Shown here one piece after another: positions 22,024-30,803 of a DNA stretch of 58,960 nt. How positions within the stretch are numbered: position 1 is the first letter of the stretch; every line of letters begins with the position of its first letter. Under the pieces are notes generated by a model. That model was not told the origin of the DNA, ran no database searches, and saw only the letters and a list, made by a program, of their open reading frames with translations. Where the stretch lies: contig JAFVGN010000004.1 of assembly GCA_017474925.1 (NCBI GenBank), positions 1-58,960 of the forward strand, in the 5' to 3' direction. The position numbers and the translations under genes were made by a program. This stretch comes from Prevotella sp. (GTDB lineage: Bacteria > Bacteroidota > Bacteroidia > Bacteroidales > Bacteroidaceae).

Positions 22024-23892
22024 ATGAAGAAATTACTACTATGTCTGCTTGCTACCGGTCTTCTAGCACCGGCCTTAGCACAGGAAAAATTCGAAAAAGG
22101 CAAGCCCAACAACGACAATTATCGCTATTTGGATGATTACAAAGCCCTTAAGGAGTATATCAACCATGATAAGTACCCTAATTTCAAACTTGGCGTGGGT
22201 ACCGACGTCAATGGGTATCTCCAGAACAATTCCATCGTTCAGAAGATGGTCAACAAGAACTTCGACGAGACCGTTGCAGGCAACGAGATGAAGATGGGAA
22301 GCGTTGTGAACAACAATGGTGAAACGAATTTCACGACGGTGAAGAACTATGTGAACAAAGCCACCAATGCCGGTATCAATGTCTATGGCCACACCCTCGC
22401 CTGGCACTCGCAGCAACCCAAGGGCTGGTTGCTGAAGCTACTGGCCGACAAGCCTGATCCTACAGCCGAAGAAATATATACTGTGGTTGCCAGCAAGGAT
22501 TTTCGCAATAACAAGACTATTGGCTTCTGGAAAGCTGACGAGGCCGAAAACGGGTATACTCTCAAGTTCGATGCTACCAATGGGCTGATTATTGTAACCA
22601 CGAAGTCCAAGCCCTGGGAAATTCAGTTCGTACCAATGGACAACATCATGCTCCAAACCGGTAAGACCTACAAGATGACCTTTACCGTGAAAGGTTCAAA
22701 GACTGGCAAATTGGATGGTCGCATAGGTGACTGGTATGGCGGTGCCAACTTCACCATCAACTTCACCAACGAGTGGCAAGATGTGAGTGTTGACATCAAT
22801 CCAACCATGGATAGCAATTTCATGCTGATTCACGTACCCAACTACATTGGCGACGTGTATATCAAGAGCATCAAGTTTGAGGGTGATAAGAGACCGACAA
22901 TTCCTCAGACCAAGCAAGAGATGCACGACACGTTGGTCTATGCCATGGACAAGTGGATCAAGGGCATGATGGAGGCCTGTGACGGCAAGGTGAAGGCTTG
23001 GGACCTCGTCAACGAGGCCATCTCAGGTGGTGGCAACGACGGTCAGGGTAACTTCCTCTTGCAGCACTCTGAGGCTTATAATCCTAACGGTAATCCTGAT
23101 GCCACATGGGATGTAGGCGGCGACGCTTTCTTCTGGCAGGACTACATGGGCGACCTCGAATATGTGCGTCAGGCCTGCCGTCTGGCTCGTAAATACGGAC
23201 CCGAGGACATCAAGCTCTTCATCAACGACTACAATCTTGAATCAGACTGGGACAACAACGGAAAAGTGAAGAGCCTTGTCGGATGGATTAAGAAATGGGA
23301 GGCTGACGGTGTCACCAAGATCGACGGTATCGGCACCCAGATGCACATCAGCTGCTTTGAAAACGACCAGATTCAGGACGGCATCAAAAAACACATTACA
23401 GCCATGTTCCAAATTATGGCAGCATCGGGCAAGTTGGCACGTGTCAGCGAGTTGGATATGGGTTATGTCCGCGGTTCAAACAGATGGGCAAGCTCTATCA
23501 AGACTGAGCAACTGACCGAAGCCGAACACAAGAAGATGGCCGATTTCTACGAGTGGATTATCAAGGAGTATTTCCGCCTCATACCTCCTGCTCAGCAGTG
23601 GGGCATCTGCCAGTGGTGTGCTAACGATGCACCGTCAAACAGCGGTTGGCGCGGTGGCGAGCCTGTCGGCATCTGGGATGCCAACTTCTACCGCAAACAC
23701 GTCTATGCCGGATTCGTCCGCGGACTGAACGGCAGTGACCCCACAGCCATCGAAGTCATCAAGGCTAATGAGACTCCTGACACCTCCAAGGGCATCTACA
23801 ACCTTCAGGGCGGCCGTCTCTCAGCCACCTCCCTCGATGAACTTCCCGCTGGTCTCTACATCGTCAACGGCAAAAAGGTTGTGGTCAAATAA
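22024..23892 (+). CDS. GH10 endo-1,4-beta-xylanase with an inserted carbohydrate-binding module
   Basis: A 622-aa secreted glycoside hydrolase (signal MKKLLLCLLATGLLAPALAQ) cleaving internal beta-1,4-xylosidic bonds. GH10 motifs are present on both sides of an insertion: the N-terminal part includes TDVNGYLQNN and VYGHTLAWHSQQP, then a CBM4/9/22-like beta-sandwich fills about residues 158-290, then the barrel resumes. The acid/base is Glu331 in WDLVNEA and the nucleophile is Glu476 in RVSELD. Such insertions are known in Bacteroidetes xylanases. A short C-terminal tail, from IYNLQGGRLS to VNGKKVVVK, looks like a secretion-linked sorting tail. It has its own promoter, with no adjacent xylan SusCD pair, so it stands alone here. 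Confidence 0.93.
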   Translation: MKKLLLCLLATGLLAPALAQEKFEKGKPNNDNYRYLDDYKALKEYINHDKYPNFKLGVGTDVNGYLQNNSIVQKMVNKNFDETVAGNEMKMGSVVNNNGETNFTTVKNYVNKATNAGINVYGHTLAWHSQQPKGWLLKLLADKPDPTAEEIYTVVASKDFRNNKTIGFWKADEAENGYTLKFDATNGLIIVTTKSKPWEIQFVPMDNIMLQTGKTYKMTFTVKGSKTGKLDGRIGDWYGGANFTINFTNEWQDVSVDINPTMDSNFMLIHVPNYIGDVYIKSIKFEGDKRPTIPQTKQEMHDTLVYAMDKWIKGMMEACDGKVKAWDLVNEAISGGGNDGQGNFLLQHSEAYNPNGNPDATWDVGGDAFFWQDYMGDLEYVRQACRLARKYGPEDIKLFINDYNLESDWDNNGKVKSLVGWIKKWEADGVTKIDGIGTQMHISCFENDQIQDGIKKHITAMFQIMAASGKLARVSELDMGYVRGSNRWASSIKTEQLTEAEHKKMADFYEWIIKEYFRLIPPAQQWGICQWCANDAPSNSGWRGGEPVGIWDANFYRKHVYAGFVRGLNGSDPTAIEVIKANETPDTSKGIYNLQGGRLSATSLDELPAGLYIVNGKKVVVK

Positions 23893-23994
23893 CCGCTCGG
23901 TCACCATCGGGAGCTTGGAATTTTAAGTTGTGAGTGATGCTCACGAGTTGAATCACATTAGAGAAGATATTTAAACAAGCTAAACAAACTGCAC

Positions 23995-25560
23995 ATGCTA
24001 CAAAAGGTGATTTATTTATTTGTATTGGCGGCAGTGTTTGTCTCTTGTTCTGGAGGCAAGACGAAGTACCGCATCGGTGTATCACAATGCTCTGAAGACG
24101 TGTGGCGCGACAAGCAGAATGCAGAATTGAGGATGGGAGCTTACTTCCATGACAATGTGGAACTGAAGTTCGCTACCGCCTATGACAGCGATGAACGGCA
24201 AGTTCAGCAGATTGACAGCCTGGTTAATGACGGTATTGATCTTTTGATTGTTGCTCCCAATCAGGTGTCGACCATTTCGCCCGCCATTGACCGGGCCTAT
24301 GACAAAGGCATTCCCGTCATTGTGTTTGAGCGCAAGACCAGTTCTCAGAAACATACCGCCTTTATTAGTGCCGATAACTACGAAATGGGACACGTCATGG
24401 GCGATTATATCGTCTCGAGACTTCATGGACACGGAACGGTGCTTGAGATAAGAGGTCTGGAAGGCTCGTCACCTGCCATTGAGCGCCATAATGGTTTTAC
24501 GGACGCCATCAAGAATGCTCCCGGCATCAAGGTTGTGGCGTCGCTGCAGGGCGACTGGACGGAACCGACAGCCTACGAGACTACGAAACAATGGCTCGAT
24601 AATAATAAAGAGGTTCGCGTAGACCTGGTGTTCGGTGCCAACGACCGCACAGCGATGGGCGCCCGAAGAGCGGTAGCAAATTCTTCACTCTCCACTCTTC
24701 ACTCTTCACTCTTCTGCGGCATCGACGGTCTTCCTGGTGAGAATGGCGGCATCCAGCTGGTACGTGACTCGCTGCTCGATGCATCGTATATCTACCCCAC
24801 CCACGGTGACCAGATTATCGACTTGGCAGTACGCATCTTAGAGGGGAAGCCCTTCGACAAGGAGACGCTGATGATGTCGGCCCTTGTCACCCACGACAAT
24901 GCCAAGGTGCTGCTGATGCAGAGCGAGGAACTGATGAAACAAGCTGAGCGGTTGGATTTGCTGCACGACAAGGCTGACAACTATCTGCACGAACTTGACA
25001 CGCAGCGCGTCGTCAACTGGCTGTCAGTCGGCATCATCGTCCTGCTGGTCATCGTCTTCATACTTTTCTACCTCTACCATCTTCGAAAAATAGCTATCCA
25101 GCGTGAACGTGTGGTCAACACGTTATGGAACCTCAGACCAGAAGACGTTCCAATAGTCCAAGAGTCCTCAGAAACACAGAATACGCCAGAGGTCGCCGAG
25201 GAAACGGAAGACAATGTGGCCGAGGAGAGCGAACCAGCTGCCGTGTCTGTCTTTATCACTCGATTCAAGGAAGTTGTCGAAGCACGGTTGGCCGATAGTG
25301 ACATCAGCGTAGAAAATCTGGCCTCAGACATGAACTTGAGCCGCGTCCAGCTTTACCGGAAGGTCAAGACGGTGACAGGCTCCTCGCCCGTCGAATTGTT
25401 GCGTACAGCCCGATTAAACCGCGCCTACCAGATACTGCTTACCACCGACAAGAGTGTGAGCGAGGTGGCGTACGCTGTCGGATTCACCGCTCCCTCCTAT
25501 TTCACCAAATGCTTCAAGGAAGAATACGGCATGGTGCCGGGTGACGTGAGGAAGAATTGA
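23995..25560 (+). CDS. membrane-spanning one-component regulator: periplasmic sugar-binding domain, TM helix, AraC-type DNA-binding domain
   Basis: A 521-aa protein. The N-terminus has a hydrophobic signal with a lipobox-like FVSC (Cys19). Residues about 25-335 form a periplasmic-binding-protein fold of the LacI/RbsB type (YRIGVSQCSEDVWR, LLIVAPNQVSTISPAIDRAY, VFGANDRTAMGARRAV, FCGIDGLPGENGG). One TM helix is at about 343-366. A linker rich in Glu and Ala is followed by an AraC HTH pair (about 420-521, with NLASDMNLSRVQLYRKVK and VAYAVGFTAPSYFTKCFKEEYG). The periplasmic start resembles that of fructose-sensing hybrid two-component proteins, but there is no HisKA, ATPase or receiver domain. 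It stands before the first SusC operon and is the likely sensor-activator for it. A CACTCTT-type repeat is embedded in frame at 24681-24714. Confidence 0.85.
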   Translation: MLQKVIYLFVLAAVFVSCSGGKTKYRIGVSQCSEDVWRDKQNAELRMGAYFHDNVELKFATAYDSDERQVQQIDSLVNDGIDLLIVAPNQVSTISPAIDRAYDKGIPVIVFERKTSSQKHTAFISADNYEMGHVMGDYIVSRLHGHGTVLEIRGLEGSSPAIERHNGFTDAIKNAPGIKVVASLQGDWTEPTAYETTKQWLDNNKEVRVDLVFGANDRTAMGARRAVANSSLSTLHSSLFCGIDGLPGENGGIQLVRDSLLDASYIYPTHGDQIIDLAVRILEGKPFDKETLMMSALVTHDNAKVLLMQSEELMKQAERLDLLHDKADNYLHELDTQRVVNWLSVGIIVLLVIVFILFYLYHLRKIAIQRERVVNTLWNLRPEDVPIVQESSETQNTPEVAEETEDNVAEESEPAAVSVFITRFKEVVEARLADSDISVENLASDMNLSRVQLYRKVKTVTGSSPVELLRTARLNRAYQILLTTDKSVSEVAYAVGFTAPSYFTKCFKEEYGMVPGDVRKN

Positions 25561-25651
25561 GAAATCCTTGAACTAAAGGCACAAAGTTTCCCGAAGGACG
25601 ATGAGAAAACTGAGAATTATCGTTCATTCCATCGCAAAAATGTTACATTGC

Positions 25652-25714
25652 AACATATTTTGCACGGGATGAACGATATTTTTATTCCCTCTAACCATAT
25701 AGTTACTACTTTTG
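25652..25714 (+). promoter_or_regulatory. candidate operator plus -7 box upstream of first susC
   Basis: AACATATTTT at 25652-25661, a 9-bp spacer, and GAACGATA at 25671-25678 form a bipartite motif. The -7 box TACTTTTG is at 25707-25714, exactly 36 bp from the G of GAACG. No -33 TTTG is present, as expected for an activator-dependent promoter. The same layout recurs before the second susC and, in a tandem form, before the GH32 gene. Also, ATCGTTCAT at 25619-25627 is an inverted copy of ATGAACGAT at 25669-25677. Confidence 0.6.
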
Positions 25715-25759
25715 CGATAGAAAATCGTAACAACAGTATTAACTAAAAACAAATTGCAA

Positions 25760-28700
25760 ATGAAACAGACGAAAAGATTGATTCTGAGTTTCCTGGCTCT
25801 ACTGCTATGTACAATAATGTACGCGCAACAGGAAATTACGGGAACCGTGTCTGACGATATGGGACCCGTCATTGGTGCAACGGTGATGGAGAAAGGCACC
25901 ACCAACGGCACAGTGACCGACTTCGACGGTAACTTCAAGCTGAAGGTGGAAGCTGGCAAGACGCTGGTATTCTCCTACATTGGCTACAAGACCACTGAGC
26001 TGCCTGCCACTGACAACATGAAAGTGACATTGCAAAGCGATGCTCAGGTTTTGAACGAAGTGGTGGTAACTGGTTATCAGGTACAGCGTAAGGCAGACCT
26101 TACTGGCTCTGTCGGTGTGGTAGATACCAAAGACTTTAAGGCAAGCGACACCGACCCCATGACATCACTACAGGGAAAAGTACCTGGTATGACCATTACT
26201 TCCAACGGATCACCTTCCGGCGAAGCAAATGTTCAAATCCGTGGTATCGGTTCCATGGGTGGTTCAAGCACGGCTCCTCTTTACATCGTAGACGGCATTC
26301 CCTATAGTGGTTCGCTGAATAACATGAATGCCTCAGACATTGAGTCAATGCAAGTACTGAAGGATGCAGCCTCTGCCTCTATCTACGGTTCACGTGCTGC
26401 CAATGGTGTCATTGTCATCACCACCAAAAAGGGTAAGAAAGGCGACAAATTCAATATCGATTTCTCCGCTTCGGTCTCTGTTGCCTGGATGACTCAAAAA
26501 ATGAAGCTTCTGAACACCCAGCAGTATGCTACTGCTCTGGTTCAGGCGGCTCTTAACGACGGAAAGAATCCTGTTGACTATGCTTCCAACTACGGTTTGA
26601 CTCTGAATGCAGTCAACGGCACTCCCATCTCGGTATACAATCCCGCTACAGGTGCCATGGATTCTTACTCCGTTGGCGGACTCTACGATGGCTTTATGAA
26701 TAGTAGAAAAACCATGCTGTACAGCGATACTGACTGGGTTGACGAAATAGGACGTACTGGTGTCACCCAGAACTACGACCTGTCCTTCTCTAAGGCTACC
26801 GACAAGGGATCGTCCCTCTTCTCTTTGGGTTACAAGAAAGCTACGGGTGTCCTGAAGTATACGGACTTTGAGAATTTCTCAGCTCGCATGAATAGTAGCT
26901 ACAAGCTAAACAGTATTATCAGCGTAGGTGAGAACGCTCAGGTTTCTTATTCAAACAGCGTGGACTGTGCTCCCCTGGAAAATGCCCTGAAGATGGCTCC
27001 CACACTGCCTGTCTACGAGATTGATGGTGAAACATTCTCAGGACCTGTCGGAGGTATGAGCGACCGCCAGAACCCAATGCGCGAACTTTACCATAACAAG
27101 GACAACCGCCTGAAGAAGTGGCGCATCTTTGCCAACGCCTACGTTGACGTCACTCCCGTCAATGGGCTGCTCTTCCGTTCCAATTTCGGTATCGACTACA
27201 CCAATAGCTACATTCGCAGTCTGCTGCACACATGGGATTCTGACGTTGTGAAGAACAGCACCAATGCAAGCACCATGGCCCAGACCCACAGCACCAAGTG
27301 GACATGGTCGAACACCTTGCAGTATAACTTCGACATTGCGGAAAGCCATAACCTCAACATCCTTCTTGGTATAGAAGCCCATCAGGACAATGGCATCGAT
27401 TTCTCGGGTCGTCGCACCGACTATCCGCTGGAAACCATCGACTACATGTGGCCCAGTGCTGGAACAGGTATCCAGACCGTCGTAGGTTCTGGCGACGAAT
27501 ACAAACTGATGTCATACTTCGGCAAGATTGACTACAACTGGAACGACCTGTTGCTGGCCAGTTTCACACTGCGTTACGACGGCTCCAGCCGTTTCGGTAA
27601 GAACAACCAGTATGGTACCTTCCCCTCTGTATCTCTCGGTTATCGTCTCTCCAAGCATATCCATGCCGACTGGCTGCGTGACTGGAAAATCCGTGCCAGC
27701 TACGGTGTGACCGGTAATCAGGGCATGAACTCGAACACCGCCCACTACGGACTTTATGCTGCCGACTACGGTTCCGGACGTGACATCTCTACTGCCTACG
27801 ACCTCAACTTACAACATTCTGGTACCTTCCCCTCTGGCTATCGCAAGGTGCAGTCGGCTAACGAGGACCTGAAATGGGAACAGTCGTCACAGTGGAACTT
27901 CGGTACTGATTTCTCACTCTTCGGTGGCGACCTCTATGGATCATACGACCTGTTCTTCAAGGAGACCAAGGACATGCTCGTCCAGCCAGCCTTCCTCGGT
28001 GCCATCGGTGAGGGCGGATAGACTTGGATCAACGGTCCCACGCTGAAGAACTGGGGTATGGAAGGCGTCCTTGGCTATCGTCACAAAACAGCTTGGGGCT
28101 TGTCGTACGACATCACAGGAAACATTGACTTCTTCCGCTCAAAGGTGACCTATCTGCCTGAGAATTCGAAGAACTCCTATGAACATAACGACTATCACAA
28201 TCTGGCTCAGGACGAGAAGGCATATGGTTCACGCATCGGCTATGTAGTGGAAGGACTCTATCAGTCGCGCGAGGAGGTTCTCTCATGCGGACAGGCCGGT
28301 GCTCGCGTCGGTGGTCTGAAGTATGCCGACCTCAATGGCGATGGTATGATCAACGAGAAAGACCGTACATGGGTCTACAATCCCGTACCCAACTTCTCTT
28401 ACGGTTTCACTGTCAACCTCAGCTATCGTGACTTCGACTTCACCATGTTCTGGCAGGGTGTCTCAGGCGTTGACGTCATCAACGACCAGAAATTCCAGAC
28501 CGACTTCTGGAGCATTACCGATGCTGGTTCGAATAAGGGCTCACGTCTGATTGATGCGTGGACTCCCGCCAACAATGGTTCCAGTATTCCTGCTTTAACC
28601 ACATCCAATGGTGCCGACGAGGGCCGTATGTCGTCTTACTTTGTCGAGAACGGCTCATATATCAAGATGCGTACCCTGCAGTTGGGCTACAGGCTACCCG

Positions 28701-28867
28701 TACAGCTCGTCAAGAAGCTGTTGCTCTCCAGTGCCCGCATTTATCTCTCTGGCGACAATCTCTGGACCATCAAGTCAAGTTCACTGACCTGTTCCGACCC
28801 AGAGAACACTGCTTGGAACTATCCGCATACTGCTTCCTTTACCTTCGGTGTCCAGGTGGGATTTTAA
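25760..28867 (+). pseudogene. SusC/RagA-type TonB-linked outer-membrane transporter interrupted by an in-frame amber codon
   Basis: Read through, this is a 1035-codon SusC-type transporter of a fructan locus: signal peptide, carboxypeptidase-regulatory-like domain (ITGTVSDDMGPVIGATVMEK), plug (LYIVDGIPYSG, VLKDAASASIYGSRAANGVI) and barrel ending FTFGVQVGF. Codon 754 (28019-28021) is TAG, between GAIGEGG and TWINGPTLKNWGMEG, and the frame stays open and conserved on both sides. A single base change therefore splits it into 753 codons and a remainder whose first ATG is 28058. The truncated product would lack about 280 barrel residues. It could be a recent null mutation or a sequence error. The first ~310 bp are about 96% identical to the second susC. 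It is followed by susD and a surface-binding lipoprotein. Confidence 0.85.
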
Positions 28868-28934
28868 CTTTAGTGAAGAGTAAATAATTTGCTACCGCTC
28901 TTGTGTAAAAATATAATAAACAAATATTAAGATT

Positions 28935-30701
28935 ATGAAACAGAATAATATAAATATAACAGGAAGAAGAAGTCTGAAAGTTATGTTGAAGTGTTTGCTG
29001 TGCACAGCATTCTTCACTTTTCACTCTTCACTCTTCACTTCTTGTAGTGTCGACGATGTGAAGCCGCAGGGTATGCTGGACGAAGAGACAGCAAAGTCGA
29101 GCCCTGATAAACTCGTAACAGCAGCATACGCCATGCTGGGCGACGACTGGTACTCCTATCCGTTTAATCTCTGGCCCTATGGCGACATGAGTGCAGACGA
29201 CTGTCTGAAAGGCGGTTCTGGCGAGAACGACACTGGCTATCACCCCATGGAGATTTTCACCACCCTGCAGCCCGACCGTGGAGAGTTCGACGAACTGTGG
29301 TATCGTTTGTATGTAGCAATCTCACGTTGTAACCGCGCCTTAGAGTCGATGGTCGACGTTGAGGAAACTGCCTCCATCAAGCAGATGAGAGCCGAAGTAA
29401 AGTTCCTGCGTGCTCATTTCTATTATAAACTGCAGCAGATGTGGTACGAGGTGCCATTCATCACCGAGGGCATGTCGAATGCCGAGATTGAGGCTACCCC
29501 GCAGAGCAGCCACGACGAGCTGATGCAGACTATCATCAATGAGTTCCAGTATGCTTACGAGAATCTGCCCGAGGCTGGCCCCAATACCACTGGCCGTGCT
29601 CATAAGGTGGCTGCAGCAGCCTATCTGGCCAAGTGCTACCTGAACTGGGCATACGGTGACGGCTATGAGGCTAACACTGGCTATAGCCACGTTGACCAGA
29701 CCAAGATTCAGAAGGTCATCGAGTACACCGAGGTGGTGAAAAACTCACCCTACGATTATCTCGATACCTACGGACACATCTTCCTGCAGGACTATGCCAA
29801 CTCCTGCGAGAGCATCTTTGCCGTACAGCACTCCAACAAGTCCGACGATGGTACAACCTACGGTCGTGCCAACTGGTCGAACATGCTGAATGGCGTGTGG
29901 GGCATCTGGTCGTGCGGCTGGGACTTCCACAAGCCCTCACAGAACCTCGTCAATGCTTTCAAGACCCGTAATGGTCTGCCTATGGACGATTTCGATGCCG
30001 ACCACAACGCCATCGTTGTCAACGGTGCCGACTCGAAGTTTAAGTACGACCCCCGTTTGTTCCACACCGTCGGCATGCCCTCCTATCCTTATAAGTATGA
30101 GGATCAGTTCACGCTGACCAAGGCCAATAGCCGTACTCCCAACACCTATGGCTACTATTGCTCCATGAAGGAGATTCCCCAACGCTCCAAGGGTGAGGAC
30201 TACGACAACCCCTGGCAGGCTTTCGGACAGAACGACTATGTGCTTCGATATACCGACGTCATGCTGATGCGTGCCGAGGCTCTTATTGAGAAAGGCGATC
30301 TGAACGGTGAGGCCCTGCAAATCATCAACGAAATTCGCTCGCGTGCCAAGCGCGACATCAGCGGCACGTCGCTAATCAAGTATGCCAAGGACCAGTGTGA
30401 TATTTCACTCTATGGTGCCTTCGCCTCAAAGGACGATGCTCGTAAGGCTCTGCGCTGGGAACGCCGCGTGGAACTGGCCATGGAGGGTCACCGTTTCTTC
30501 GACCTGCGCCGCTGGGGCCTGCTGTCCACCACGCTTAACAAGTATTTCGAGAGTGAAAAGACTGACGAGTATGATGGTCAGACCTATGCCCAGTACTATA
30601 AAGAGGCCTTCTTCACTGCCGGCAAGAATGAATACTTCCCCATTGCCAACAACCAGATGAACTACGTTCAGGGACTCTATCATCAGAATAAAGGATACTA
30701 A
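28935..30701 (+). CDS. SusD/RagB-type surface nutrient-binding lipoprotein (first fructan operon)
   Basis: A 588-aa lipoprotein (lipobox LFTSC, Cys about 37, after an unusually long N-terminus beginning MKQNNINITGRRSLKVMLKC). SusD hallmarks are visible: DKLVTAAYAMLGDDWY, MRAEVKFLRAHFYYKLQQMW, RAHKVAAAAYLAKCYLNWAY (TPR-like helices), VLRYTDVMLMRAEALIEKGD and WERRVELAMEGHRFFDLRRWG. It caps the SusC barrel and captures the oligosaccharide at the cell surface. It follows the interrupted susC by 67 bp in the same operon. Its upstream leader and signal-peptide DNA is nearly duplicated before the next gene. Confidence 0.93.
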   Translation: MKQNNINITGRRSLKVMLKCLLCTAFFTFHSSLFTSCSVDDVKPQGMLDEETAKSSPDKLVTAAYAMLGDDWYSYPFNLWPYGDMSADDCLKGGSGENDTGYHPMEIFTTLQPDRGEFDELWYRLYVAISRCNRALESMVDVEETASIKQMRAEVKFLRAHFYYKLQQMWYEVPFITEGMSNAEIEATPQSSHDELMQTIINEFQYAYENLPEAGPNTTGRAHKVAAAAYLAKCYLNWAYGDGYEANTGYSHVDQTKIQKVIEYTEVVKNSPYDYLDTYGHIFLQDYANSCESIFAVQHSNKSDDGTTYGRANWSNMLNGVWGIWSCGWDFHKPSQNLVNAFKTRNGLPMDDFDADHNAIVVNGADSKFKYDPRLFHTVGMPSYPYKYEDQFTLTKANSRTPNTYGYYCSMKEIPQRSKGEDYDNPWQAFGQNDYVLRYTDVMLMRAEALIEKGDLNGEALQIINEIRSRAKRDISGTSLIKYAKDQCDISLYGAFASKDDARKALRWERRVELAMEGHRFFDLRRWGLLSTTLNKYFESEKTDEYDGQTYAQYYKEAFFTAGKNEYFPIANNQMNYVQGLYHQNKGY

Positions 30702-30803
30702 GTGAAAGTGAAGAATGAAGAAGGTTTAGCTCGACGGCCCGAAGGGGAAAGTCAATTTGCTACCACTCTTGTGTAAAAAATAAAATAAACAAACAATAAG
30801 ATT

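Noticed and set aside
28019-28021. TAG recoded as a sense codon
   Set aside because: TAG terminates other intact genes in the window (for example at 5765, 34219 and 42297), and no suppressor tRNA is visible here.
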